A program made the position numbers and the translations under genes. Below, in pieces: positions 1 through 8,232 of a DNA stretch of 64,000 nt. Location of the stretch: positions 3,720,001-3,784,000 of the forward strand of contig NZ_JAKUKA010000001.1 of assembly GCF_023156195.1 (NCBI RefSeq). Reading direction: 5' to 3'. Every line of letters starts with the position of its first letter. Position 1 is the stretch's first letter. Source of the stretch: Chitinophaga sedimenti. GTDB taxonomy: Bacteria; Bacteroidota; Bacteroidia; Chitinophagales; Chitinophagaceae. The notes below the pieces were generated by a model that did no database searches, was not told the DNA's origin, and saw only the letters and a list, made by a program, of their open reading frames with translations.

Positions 1-143
1 AATTTATGCAGTGGGCTAACTGCGGGTTAAAAACAATGCGCAGGGAATGGGAAACAAACGCACTTATAAAATGTCTATCTGGCTAAACTGGAGAATCCAG
101 ATGCGCTACAATTAAGGTAGCACAAAATCTATCAACAAAAAAA

Positions 144-776
144 TTAAAAAAGACCGAACAGCTCGGCATCAATGCGGGAGATGATTTCACCCAGATGTTG
201 CTCATTTTCCGGAAATTTATTTTTATCTACGTCTATGATCAACAAAGGACCTTCCTTGTATTTTTCGATCCAGGCGTTGTAGTATTCGTTGAGGCGTTTG
301 AGGTAATCGAGCCGGATGTTTTCTTCGTACTCACGGCCACGTTTCTGGATCTGCGCTACCAGGGTAGGTACAGATGCCTGCAGGTAAATCAGCAAATCGG
401 GCGGACGCACCATGCTCTTTAACGTTTCGAAAAAGTTGAAGTAGTTGTCGAAGTCGCGCTTCGTCATCAACCCCATTTCATACAGGTTGGGCGCGAAGAT
501 CTGCGCATCTTCGTAAATGGTGCGGTCCTGGATCACCACATCACGGCCATGTTGTATCTCCACCAGCTGCTTGAGGCGGCTGTGCAGGAAGTAAATCTGC
601 AGGTTAAAAGACCAGCGGGGCATGTCTTCATAAAAGTCGTTCAGGTACGGGTTGTGCTCCACGTCCTCGAATTCTGCCGTCCACCGGTAATGCTTTGCCA
701 GCATTTCAGTAAGTGTAGTTTTACCGGCGCCGATATTGCCGGCCACGGCGATGTGCCTGATCTTATTTTTTGCCAT
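144..776 (-). CDS. Deoxynucleoside kinase (dNK family)
   Basis: Complete 210-residue protein. A P-loop GNIGAGKTT sits at residues 13-21, and a QDRTIYED segment matches the (E/D)R(S/T) nucleoside-binding motif of the dCK/dGK/TK2 family. An RGREYE segment in the C-terminal half fits the arginine-rich lid. The family phosphorylates deoxynucleosides to dNMPs in the cytosol (salvage), and the length is usual for bacterial members. The gene begins 28 bp downstream of the trpS stop on the same strand, so the two are probably co-transcribed. Which deoxynucleoside is preferred cannot be told from sequence. No clear terminator is visible in the 143 bp that follow it. Confidence 0.9.
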   Translation of the reverse strand: MAKNKIRHIAVAGNIGAGKTTLTEMLAKHYRWTAEFEDVEHNPYLNDFYEDMPRWSFNLQIYFLHSRLKQLVEIQHGRDVVIQDRTIYEDAQIFAPNLYEMGLMTKRDFDNYFNFFETLKSMVRPPDLLIYLQASVPTLVAQIQKRGREYEENIRLDYLKRLNEYYNAWIEKYKEGPLLIIDVDKNKFPENEQHLGEIISRIDAELFGLF

Positions 777-803
777 GCATATGGGGGAATAGTGATGATT
801 GAA

Positions 804-1807
804 TTAATAGTAATGGATACCGATCAAACGACGGGCCTCCGCGATGGTTTTAGACGCACTCTCACGGGCTTTTTCAGCGCCCTGCTTCAGTACTTTCTGA
901 AGGTACTCGCTGTCCTCCTGTATTGCTTTCGCTTTTTCGCGGATAGGCGCAATAAAGTTCACCATATCTTCCGCCATTTGTTTTTTCATATCACCATAAC
1001 GTATAGAAGCGCCATTATATGCGTCTTCAAAGAATTTTACGGTATCCGGTGCCGAAACCAGCTTCATGAGCAGGAACAGGTTTTCTATATAATCGGGCAT
1101 AGGTGTACCGGGTTCGGTAGGCCCGCTGTCCGTTTTGGCTCTCATTACTTTTTTGCGAATCAATTCGTCAGTATCGGCAAGATACAGCGTAGACATTTCG
1201 TTTTCGCTTTTGCTCATTTTGCCGGCGCCATCGAGACTCGGTATTTTAATCAGGTTATCGCCATAGTTAAAGGCCATTGGCTCGGGAAACAATTCGCCGT
1301 AACGGCTGTTGAACCTGCCTGCGAAGTTGCGCGCCATTTCAAGATGCTGCTCCTGGTCTTTACCTACAGGTACTTTCACCCCACGATGAATCAAAATGTC
1401 GGCAGACATCAATACTGGATAAGTTAACAACCCGGCATTCACATTATTAGGATTCTGGCGTACTTTGTCTTTAAACGTAGGCACCTTTTCCAGCTCCCCA
1501 TATACGCCAACATATTCAGCAACAAATACAGCTCCGCGATCTCCGGCAGATCACTCTGCGCATACAACGTCACCTTCTCCGGATCAAGACCCGAAGCGAT
1601 GTTTTCCGCCAGCACACGATATACATTACCCCTCAGATCTTTCGGATCGGGATGCGTGGTCAGCGAATGCCAGTCTGCTACAAAGAAATAACAGTTAAAC
1701 TCCTCCTGCATGCGCAGGAAGTTGCGGATCGCGCCGAAATAATTACCGAGGTGCAGGTAGCCTGTGGACCGGATGCCACTCACTACAATTTCTTTTCCAG
1801 TTGCCAT
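804..1807 (-). CDS. trpS: Tryptophan--tRNA ligase, interrupted by one frameshift
   Basis: Class I aminoacyl-tRNA synthetase that charges tRNA-Trp. The N-terminal part carries the HIGH-like HLGNYFGA motif and the C-terminal part carries GAGKMSKSE, the KMSKS loop. The two parts lie in different frames and join at about 1496-1499. There AYMG runs into a false SWKRCLR reading, while the other frame gives ELEKVPTFKDKV. Adding one base to the four-C tract (G on the coding strand) restores a normal protein of about 334 residues. An essential single-copy enzyme is unlikely to be a true pseudogene, so I read this as a consensus error. The start is ATG at 1807; the TTG at 1819 is not needed. It is divergent from gatC across 170 bp. 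Confidence 0.9.
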
Positions 1808-1977
1808 ATTGGGCCGCAAATTAATAAAAAGTACGAAGCAAGCCGTTTAGACGTTCTTTATGGAATTAACAATATATAAGCATCTTCCGTAACAAGAACG
1901 TCACCGTTTATCCCTATTTTTGAGGTATAAGCATAATTACCAATAATATTTTAATATTTTTCTATTTATTTGACTTT

Positions 1978-2268
1978 ATGGAAGTGAATGACACATTGAT
2001 TGCGCAGTTGTCTAATCTTGCCCGGCTCGAATTCTCCGCAGAAGAGCGCGTGGGCATTCGCGAAGATCTTCAGCGGATGATCACCTTCGTGGAAAAACTG
2101 GGAGAACTGGATACCTCCAATGTTGCTCCCCTGCTGCACATGACTTCCGATGTGAACGTACTGCGTGAGGATATTGTAAAACCCGTAATAACCCGCGAAG
2201 AGGGCCTTAAAAACGCACCTTCGGCCGACGATCAATATTTTAAAGTACCCAAAGTAATTAAGAAGTAA
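1978..2268 (+). CDS. gatC: Asp-tRNA(Asn)/Glu-tRNA(Gln) amidotransferase subunit C
   Basis: Complete 96-residue protein with the GatC pattern: an N-terminal [10 protein letters not shown] helix, [13 protein letters not shown] in the middle, and a tail with VLREDIV and the late-family segment [12 protein letters not shown]. GatC is the small stabilising subunit of GatCAB, which converts misacylated Glu-tRNA(Gln) or Asp-tRNA(Asn) to the amide forms. gatA and gatB are not adjacent, as is common in Bacteroidota. Its stop lies 2 bp before the start of the ABC ATPase, indicating co-transcription. Confidence 0.93.
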   Translation: MEVNDTLIAQLSNLARLEFSAEERVGIREDLQRMITFVEKLGELDTSNVAPLLHMTSDVNVLREDIVKPVITREEGLKNAPSADDQYFKVPKVIKK

Positions 2269-2270
2269 CT

Positions 2271-2981
2271 ATGTCACAGGCAGTTATACATCTCGAAGAG
2301 ATCATCAAAAGCTATTTCATCGGCAAAAATGAATTGCCTGTGCTTAAAGGCGTATCCCTCGACATCCTGAAGAATGAATACGTCGCGCTGATGGGGCCTT
2401 CCGGTTCCGGCAAATCCACGCTGATGAATATTCTGGGCTGCCTCGATACGCCCACCGGTGGTAAATATGTACTCAGCGGCCACGACGTATCCACCATGGA
2501 AGACGACGCCCTGGCCCGGGTGCGCAATAAGGAGATAGGCTTCGTGTTCCAGCAGTTTAACCTGATGCCGCGCCTCTCTGCCCTCGAAAATGTAGCCGTG
2601 CCCCTGATCTACGCAGGCATCAACAAACGCGATCGCGACGAAAAAGCCATGATGATGCTCGAAAAGGTAGGTTTGGGACAACGTTACAAACACAAACCCA
2701 ACGAGCTTTCCGGTGGTCAGTGCCAACGCGTGGCCATTGCCCGCGCCCTGGTAAACGACCCTTCGCTGATACTGGCGGATGAGCCCACCGGTAACCTGGA
2801 TACCAAAACCTCTGTAGAGATCATGGAAATCTTCGGCCGCATCCATGCCGGCGGTAATACTGTGGTACTGGTAACCCACGAAGAAGACATCGCCGACCAC
2901 GCATTACGCGTAGTACGCCTGCGCGATGGACTGATCGAGTCCGACAAGCTGAATAACAGGGCGCTGGCGGGTGTACATTAA
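2271..2981 (+). CDS. ABC transporter ATP-binding protein, LolD/MacB type
   Basis: Complete 236-residue ABC ATPase. Walker [11 protein letters not shown]-loop [18 protein letters not shown], signature [15 protein letters not shown], Walker [13 protein letters not shown] and a switch histidine in VTHEEDIA are all present. The ADEPTGNLD and SALENV stretches place it in the LolD/MacB/FtsE-like group, which drives lipoprotein release, efflux or cell-division permeases rather than substrate import. No permease gene follows; a terminator closes the transcript at 3008. The partner is therefore encoded elsewhere and the transported substrate is unknown. Confidence 0.9.
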   Translation: MSQAVIHLEEIIKSYFIGKNELPVLKGVSLDILKNEYVALMGPSGSGKSTLMNILGCLDTPTGGKYVLSGHDVSTMEDDALARVRNKEIGFVFQQFNLMPRLSALENVAVPLIYAGINKRDRDEKAMMMLEKVGLGQRYKHKPNELSGGQCQRVAIARALVNDPSLILADEPTGNLDTKTSVEIMEIFGRIHAGGNTVVLVTHEEDIADHALRVVRLRDGLIESDKLNNRALAGVH

Positions 2982-3007
2982 TGACGAAGTAACACATCAA
3001 CATAAAG

Positions 3008-3038
3008 AAAGGAGCCAACAAGGCTCCTTTTGTTTTTT
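3008..3038 (+). terminator. Rho-independent terminator after the ABC ATPase
   Basis: A 9-bp perfect stem (AAAGGAGCC with GGCTCCTTT, 5-nt loop) is followed by TGTTTTTT. It ends the gatC-ABC transcript. Confidence 0.85.
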
Positions 3039-3042
3039 ATAG

Positions 3043-3050
3043 TAGGTTTG
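3043..3050 (+). promoter_or_regulatory. Probable -7 element for the adenosyltransferase gene
   Basis: TAGGTTTG matches the Bacteroidota -7 consensus TAnnTTTG. It lies directly after the terminator and 18 bp before the ATG at 3069, leaving a very short leader. No TTG is seen at the expected -33 distance, so the call is moderate. Confidence 0.45.
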
Positions 3051-3068
3051 CCAGAAATCGCATCCATT

Positions 3069-3628
3069 ATGGCCATGAAGATATATACCAAAACAGGCGA
3101 CAAAGGAAAGACCTCGCTGATTGGCGGCACGAAAGTGTCTAAAAGCCACATCCGTATTGAAACCTACGGCACAGTAGACGAACTCAACTCCTACATTGGC
3201 CTGGTGAACGATCATACCTTTAACCCGGAAACGAAAGTAATGCTGAAGGAAATACAGGACCGCCTGTTCACCATCGGCTCGTCGCTGGCCTGCGACCCGG
3301 ATAAAGACACCAAAATGAAGATCCCCGACCTGCATGAATCAGACGTGCAGCTGCTGGAAGATACGATGGACAGAATGGACGCGCAGCTGGAGCCGATGAA
3401 GTCCTTCATCCTCCCCGGCGGCCATGTTGCTGTATCCACTGCACACATTGCGCGCTGTGTTTGCCGTCGCGCCGAAAGGTTGTGTGTGGCCATGCAGGAG
3501 CAGGACATGTTCTTAGAGCCACTGGTGCTTAAATACCTCAACCGCTTAAGCGATTATCTTTTATGCTGAGCCGGTTCCTGGCCCATGAGCTGGGTGTGAA
3601 CGAAATTCCCTGGAAGCCGAGGGTGTAG
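3069..3628 (+). CDS. PduO-type ATP:cob(I)alamin adenosyltransferase, frameshifted near its C-terminus
   Basis: The N-terminus [18 protein letters not shown] and the later [18 protein letters not shown] and CVCRRAER segments are hallmarks of PduO-type cob(I)yrinic acid a,c-diamide adenosyltransferases. These enzymes make adenosylcobalamin from ATP and Co(I) corrinoid. The frame stops early at LSDYLLC. Adding one T to the four-T tract at 3559-3562 restores [16 protein letters not shown] and the usual tail ending WKPRV at 3628. Start: ATG at 3069 or, giving MKIYTK directly, 3075. An in-frame extension back to 3030 lacks family similarity and would overlap the promoter. It is separated from neighbours by its own promoter and is probably monocistronic. 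Confidence 0.88.
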
Positions 3629-3657
3629 CGCTGCTGTTATCTTTCGACGAAATGCCG

Positions 3658-3665
3658 TACGTTTG
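3658..3665 (+). promoter_or_regulatory. Probable -7 element for tyrS
   Basis: TACGTTTG fits TAnnTTTG and lies 20 bp before the ATG at 3685. If it is the promoter, the alternative in-frame ATG at 3652 would be upstream of the transcript, which supports 3685 as the start. There is no clear -33 TTG. Confidence 0.5.
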
Positions 3666-3684
3666 CACAAATTTTAATGAACAG

Positions 3685-4971
3685 ATGAACCTGATAGAAG
3701 AATTACGCTGGCGGGGCATGATACAGGATATGATGCCCGGAACGGAGGAGCAACTCAATAAAGAAATGACCTCCGCCTATATCGGCTTTGATCCTACAGC
3801 GGATTCGCTGCACGTGGGCAGCCTGGTCCCCATTATGCTGCTGGTACACCTGCAAAAGGCCGGACATAAGCCCTTTGCGCTCGTTGGCGGCGCTACCGGC
3901 GTGGTGGGCGACCCCTCTTTTAAGGCAGAAGAAAGAAAAATGCTGGATGCAGAAACCCTGCTGATCAACCAGCGCGGTATTAAAGCACAGCTGGAGCGCT
4001 TCTCGGATTTCGATCCGGCGAAACCTAACGCCGCCGAAATGCTGAATAACTTTGACTGGTTCAAAGACTTCACCTTCCTGGATTTCATCCGCGACGTGGG
4101 TAAACACATCACTGTAAATTATATGATGTCCAAGGACTCCGTGAAAAAGCGCCTCGAAGGTGATAACGGCATGTCCTTTACTGAATTCACCTACCAGCTG
4201 ATCCAGGGATATGACTTCTACTGGTTGCATCAACATAAAAATATTAAACTGCAGATGGGCGGCTCCGACCAATGGGGCAATATCGTAACCGGTACAGAGC
4301 TCATCCGCCGCAAAGCCGGCGGCGAAGCCTTCGCATTTACCTGTCCGCTCGTGAAAAAGGCAGATGGTACCAAGTTTGGCAAATCCGAATCCGGAAACAT
4401 CTGGCTCGATGCGAACAAAACATCGCCTTTCGAGTTTTACCAGTTCTGGATTAAAACCACGGACGAAGATGCAGTGTCGTACATCAAAACCTTCACCTTT
4501 CTCCCGAAAGAAGAAATTGACGCGATTATCGCGGAACATGATAAAGACCGCGGCCTGAAGTTCCTGCAAAAACGCCTGGCCAAAGAGGTAACTACCTTTA
4601 TCCACGGCGCCGATGCTTATGCCCGGGCGGAACAGACTACGCAAACATTGTTTGGCAAAGGCCCTTCTGCGGAAGCGCTGAAGGCCATGAGCGAAGAAGA
4701 ACTGCTGCAACAAATGGCGGGTGTTCCGCAGGTAGAAGTAACCGCGGAGGACATTGCTGCAGGTAAAGACATCGTATCTTTCCTGGCCGATGCCAAAGTA
4801 TTCCCCAGCAAGGGCGAAGCACGGAAAATGATCCAGGGTGGCGGGGTTAGCATGAACAATACCAAAGTGGGCACGGTAGATATCAAGATCACCGGCGAAG
4901 CGCTCATTAACGGCAAATACATCCTCTTCCAGAAAGGGAAGAAAAATAACATATTAGTAAAAGTGGTATAA
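3685..4971 (+). CDS. tyrS: Tyrosine--tRNA ligase
   Basis: Complete class I synthetase of 428 residues from [11 protein letters not shown]. It has the HIGH-like HVGS motif, the tyrosine-binding segments YDFYWLHQ and GGSDQWGN, the KMSKS-equivalent KFGKSESG, and a C-terminal S4-like RNA-binding domain ([17 protein letters not shown]). It charges tRNA-Tyr in the cytosol. The frame is open from 3652, but the promoter-like TACGTTTG at 3658 and the family's usual N-terminus favour 3685. This is one of the few long housekeeping genes in the window without a frameshift. A terminator follows 25 bp after the stop. Confidence 0.93.
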   Translation: MNLIEELRWRGMIQDMMPGTEEQLNKEMTSAYIGFDPTADSLHVGSLVPIMLLVHLQKAGHKPFALVGGATGVVGDPSFKAEERKMLDAETLLINQRGIKAQLERFSDFDPAKPNAAEMLNNFDWFKDFTFLDFIRDVGKHITVNYMMSKDSVKKRLEGDNGMSFTEFTYQLIQGYDFYWLHQHKNIKLQMGGSDQWGNIVTGTELIRRKAGGEAFAFTCPLVKKADGTKFGKSESGNIWLDANKTSPFEFYQFWIKTTDEDAVSYIKTFTFLPKEEIDAIIAEHDKDRGLKFLQKRLAKEVTTFIHGADAYARAEQTTQTLFGKGPSAEALKAMSEEELLQQMAGVPQVEVTAEDIAAGKDIVSFLADAKVFPSKGEARKMIQGGGVSMNNTKVGTVDIKITGEALINGKYILFQKGKKNNILVKVV

Positions 4972-4996
4972 CCTGCTACCAGCTTACTTTTTTAAG

Positions 4997-5026
4997 AACG
5001 CTCTCCGGCCCGGGGAGCGTTTTTTA
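4997..5026 (+). terminator. Rho-independent terminator after tyrS
   Basis: AACGCTCTCCGG pairs with CCGGGGAGCGTT (one G-U pair), followed by a run of T. Confidence 0.85.
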
Positions 5027-5088
5027 TTAGGTTGATAAGATATTAGGACGCATTGGCGTAAATTGTAGTATATCTTTCAATACATCGT

Positions 5089-5945
5089 ATGATATCCAGA
5101 AGAAAATTCCTTGGCCATTCCCTGAAAAGCATGCTCCTGATCGGGGCGGGTAATACTTTGCAAGCCTTTGCCGCAACAGATTTCCGCCTGCCACGCAAAG
5201 AAGATGTGGTACTGCGCTTTGCCCTGGTGAGCGATGGCCATTATGGACAGGCCAACACCCCGTTTGAGCAGCACCACGCCCAAATGGCCGGCCTGCTGAA
5301 TGAACTGCACAAGGAACGTAAACTGGATTTTTCCGTCGTGAATGGCGACCTGTTTCACGATAACCCCGACTTCTTCCCGGCCGTAAAAACCGCATGGGAC
5401 AAGTTACTGATGCCTTACTACGTAACGCACGGCAACCACGATAAGGTGCCCGAAACCAACTGGCAGCAGTCCTTTGGCTATGGCTGGCACCACGATTTTA
5501 CGGTGGGTGATACGGCCTTTCTCATCCTTAACACCGCGGATGTCGGGGGAAGTATGTTTGTCCCGATATGACCTGGACTGCTCAAAAGCTCGGGCAATAT
5601 GCCAAACACAAACGCCTGTTCGTGTTTATGCACATCACGCCGTTTAAATGGACGGACAATGGGATCGACTGCCCCGAATTGCAGGCACTGTTTGCCAAAC
5701 AGGAAAACCTGGTGGCTGTTTTCCATGGGCATGATCATGACCAGGACGGGGTGAAAGAAAAAAGCAATAAGCACTATTTCTTCGACGGCCACGTGGGCGG
5801 CAACTGGGGCACGGCCTACCATGGCTACCGCGTGGTAGAAGTGCTGAAAACCGGCGAAGTACTTACCTGGCAGGTAAATCCGGATCAAAAAGAACCGGTG
5901 AACTCCACCCGCGTCCGGGCGGGCAAGCATGCTTCCAAATTGTAA
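5089..5945 (+). CDS. Exported calcineurin-like metallophosphoesterase, frameshifted
   Basis: The N-terminus MISRRKFLGHS followed by a hydrophobic stretch and QAFA resembles a twin-arginine signal, so the enzyme probably acts in the periplasm. The metallophosphoesterase metal-binding motifs occur in order: VSDGHYG (DxH), VVNGDLFHD (GD), VTHGNHDK (GNHD), MHITP and VFHGHDHD. They are split between two frames. Adding one G to the five-G tract at 5545-5549 joins NTADVGG to KYVCPDMTWTAQKL and gives about 285 residues. Substrate (phosphodiester or phosphomonoester) is not predictable. The gene stands alone, with the sigma factor gene 128 bp downstream. Confidence 0.85.
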
Positions 5946-6072
5946 TTTGCATTGTTTTGACGTACATTTACACGCAACCTTCATCCGGGCTGAGCGAAGC
6001 CGCGTGAGTATTCGTCAGCCGTTTTTGTAACATCGCGCAGGAAGTACAGCGGGTTAATTTAGTGAGAACAGT

Positions 6073-6666
6073 ATGGATCATATGACATCTGAGTCTGCGC
6101 TTCTCCAACGGCTCTCCGAGGGAGATGAAGAGGCTTTTGCCAATGTATATCACCGGTATCAGCCGAAACTGTATCTATTTGTATTTCCCCTCAGCGGCTT
6201 CTCCGAGCCGGACACAAATGAAATTATCCGGGACATTTTTGTGAAACTCTGGCTGCGCCGCGAAACCCTTACTTCCGTTCGTTCCATACAGGCATATTTA
6301 TTTATGATGGCCCGCAACCGCTTATCGGACCTGCGTACCGAACAATCGCGGCAACGGGTGGCGCTCGATCAGCTGGGCCTACACCAGGGCACCCATCATT
6401 CCGAAGTGCAGGACAATCTTCTTTTTGCTGAATATCACGGCATAGCCCGTAAAGCCATCGGCCTGTTATCCGACCGGAAAAGGCAGATTTACGGCCTGCA
6501 TAAAGAAGAGGGATTGTCGCTCGATGAAATTGCCGCCCGGTTGAACATCACCAAATTCGCGGTAAAAAAACAATTATACGAAGCGGTGCAATTCATCAAA
6601 AAATACTTGAAAGATAACGCCCACTGGGACATTCCTGTCATTTTACTACTCACTTTTTTAAGTTGA
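6073..6666 (+). CDS. FecI-type ECF sigma-70 factor (locus 1)
   Basis: 197 residues with sigma region 2 (FANVYHRYQPKLYLFVF to LRSIQAYLFMMARNRL-like helices) and region 4 (LLSDRKRQIYGLHKEEG then LSLDEIAARLNITKFAVKK), the Bacteroidota ECF group paired with FecR. It is followed by FecR at 6738 and a SusC carrying an STN domain at 8233. This is the standard trans-envelope relay: substrate-loaded SusC signals through FecR to release the sigma factor, which then drives the SusCD operon. The start shown is the first ATG (MDHM); the ATG at 6082 is an alternative. The last residues (PVILLLTFLS) are hydrophobic, as often seen in this group. Confidence 0.88.
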   Translation: MDHMTSESALLQRLSEGDEEAFANVYHRYQPKLYLFVFPLSGFSEPDTNEIIRDIFVKLWLRRETLTSVRSIQAYLFMMARNRLSDLRTEQSRQRVALDQLGLHQGTHHSEVQDNLLFAEYHGIARKAIGLLSDRKRQIYGLHKEEGLSLDEIAARLNITKFAVKKQLYEAVQFIKKYLKDNAHWDIPVILLLTFLS

Positions 6667-6672
6667 TGTCAA

Positions 6673-6697
6673 TTTTTTTAGAAAAAGTTGATTTCAG
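6673..6697 (+). promoter_or_regulatory. Conserved element between sigma factor and fecR (copy 1)
   Basis: A T-run, an A-run and then AGTTGATTTCAG lie between the sigma factor stop and fecR. Nearly the same string lies at 21361-21386 between the second sigma/FecR pair, although the flanking genes are diverged. It may be a promoter or leader element. An 11-nt palindrome TAGATAATCTA follows at 6710-6720. Confidence 0.45.
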
Positions 6698-6737
6698 AGG
6701 TGTTCTTTTTAGATAATCTACAGTCTTACTATAGCTC

Positions 6738-7895
6738 ATGACTAGCACGTACGAACATATAAGCGCGTTACTGGAGAAATATATTTCCAACAACTGCTCT
6801 GCGGAAGAACAGGCCGAACTAAGCCGTTTGCTCCGTGAGGCGGATGAACCGTTATATACGCGTGTAATGGAGAGGTACGCAGAAATGGCGCAATCGGCGC
6901 CGGATGTCTCCCATGGAAACGTAGAGCTGCTGGAGGCTGTGATGCAAAAGATTCATACGATCGAAGAACCGGCTGCCCCCGTACGCCGGCTACCGCGCAG
7001 GGCATTGGCGATTGCAGCCAGCGTAGCATTGCTGCTGGGTGTAGGCGCAGCGGCACTAATTTATACCGATCAACGTAAAGCTCCTACAGGTTCCGTTGAA
7101 CGTGCAGAACCCGGCGCCAATAAAGTAATGCTAACGTTGAGCGACGGCAGCACCAAAGAACTGGAAGAAAAACCGGTGGAAGTGATCGCCGAAGGGCAAA
7201 CGCGGGCGCAGCAGCAGGGCGGCACCATTAAATATGATGTTGCCAACAGCAATGCGGCCGTAGTGTATCACACCCTGAGTACGCCACGCGGTAAACAATT
7301 TAAGGTAGTCCTGTCCGATGGCACTACCGTTTGGCTGAATGCCGCCAGCTCCCTGCGTTTCCCGACTTCCTTTACGGGTGGCGAACGCGATGTGGAACTG
7401 ACCGGCGAAGCCTATTTCGCGGTATCGCCGGATGCAGATAAACCATTTGTGGTAAAGTCGGCCCGCAGCACGATACAGGTATTAGGTACAGAGTTTAATA
7501 TCATGGCGTACGACAATGAGCCGTTACACCAGGCGTTGCTCGTAAAAGGCAGCATCCGTGTACAAACCGGTAACGAACAGGTAATGCTGGAACCGGGTAA
7601 AATGGCGACTATTCATGAGCAGGGTGCTAAGATGAGTGTGAACAGTGCGGATGTAAAACAGATTACCGCCTGGAAAGACGGCCGCTTTTCACTCAACACC
7701 ACCGACGTACGCAGCCTGATGCGCCAGATAGAACGCTGGTTCGATGTGGACGTAACGTTCGCAGGCGCTGTGCCGGAACGTAAGTTTGGTGGCTGGTTAA
7801 GCCAGAATGTGAAGCTCGAAACCTTCCTCGAATTTTTGGAGGAGAATGGCGTACATACACGCCTGGAAGGCAGAAAGCTCATCATCACACAATAA
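6738..7895 (+). CDS. FecR-family anti-sigma factor (locus 1)
   Basis: 385 residues. The N-terminal cytoplasmic part (ISALLEKYISNNCSAEEQAE, residues 6-25) is the sigma-binding domain. A membrane segment RALAIAASVALLLGVGAAAL lies near residues 92-111. The periplasmic FecR domain contains LSTPRGKQFKVVLSDGTTVW, FTGGERDVELTGEAYFAV and VLGTEFNIMAY. The C-terminal DUF4974 domain (TDVRSLMRQIERWFDVDV) would contact the STN domain of the partner SusC. It is the middle component of the sigma/FecR/SusC relay of this locus. Confidence 0.9.
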   Translation: MTSTYEHISALLEKYISNNCSAEEQAELSRLLREADEPLYTRVMERYAEMAQSAPDVSHGNVELLEAVMQKIHTIEEPAAPVRRLPRRALAIAASVALLLGVGAAALIYTDQRKAPTGSVERAEPGANKVMLTLSDGSTKELEEKPVEVIAEGQTRAQQQGGTIKYDVANSNAAVVYHTLSTPRGKQFKVVLSDGTTVWLNAASSLRFPTSFTGGERDVELTGEAYFAVSPDADKPFVVKSARSTIQVLGTEFNIMAYDNEPLHQALLVKGSIRVQTGNEQVMLEPGKMATIHEQGAKMSVNSADVKQITAWKDGRFSLNTTDVRSLMRQIERWFDVDVTFAGAVPERKFGGWLSQNVKLETFLEFLEENGVHTRLEGRKLIITQ

Positions 7896-8232
7896 GGACA
7901 CAATATGAAGTTATAAATACACGCGCAATTAAGCGTTAGTTAAAGGAATGAATCGTGATCTATGTTTCCAGGAAGTAACCAAAGTGTTACGGTCTATTAT
8001 TATTTGGAAGAACGCGGAGTATAAACAGATGTGAGAAAAAGAAGAAATGGTCTATGTTATACGTGAGTATTTGATGTAGTAACAGGGAACTACCAGCACA
8101 ACAGTCAGGATCAACAACTGATATTTCGCGGCATTGCAACGCGGAGAACGGCCATTTGCAGCTGCTTCCGCCTGCCAGCCTATGCCATGTTATATAACAA
8201 TTAATCAAGATCGTAACCAAAATCAAAAACCA
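7896..8232 (+). other. 337-bp leader between fecR and susC (locus 1)
   Basis: No credible gene. It holds an inverted repeat GTAAC-N6-GTTAC at 7975-7990 and a TATTATTTG string just after it that resembles a -7 element with one extra spacer base. This is the expected position of the sigma-dependent promoter for the SusC operon, but the site itself is not proven. Confidence 0.35.

Noticed and set aside
1..143. Terminator or partial gene at the left edge
   Set aside because: A short ATCTGG/CCAGAT pair is present but has no T tract, and no open frame with coding character enters from the edge.
549..1427. 292-codon open frame on the plus strand
   Set aside because: It is antisense to trpS and the kinase gene, spans their intergenic gap and has no recognisable protein features.
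804..1807. trpS as a true pseudogene
   Set aside because: Both halves are well conserved and one added G restores the protein; the enzyme is essential and no second copy is visible here.
3703..4713. 336-codon open frame opposite tyrS
   Set aside because: A shadow of the well-supported tyrS gene.
7990..8010. TATTATTTG as a definite -7 promoter element
   Set aside because: It needs three spacer bases instead of two between TA and TTTG; kept only as a remark in the leader entry.
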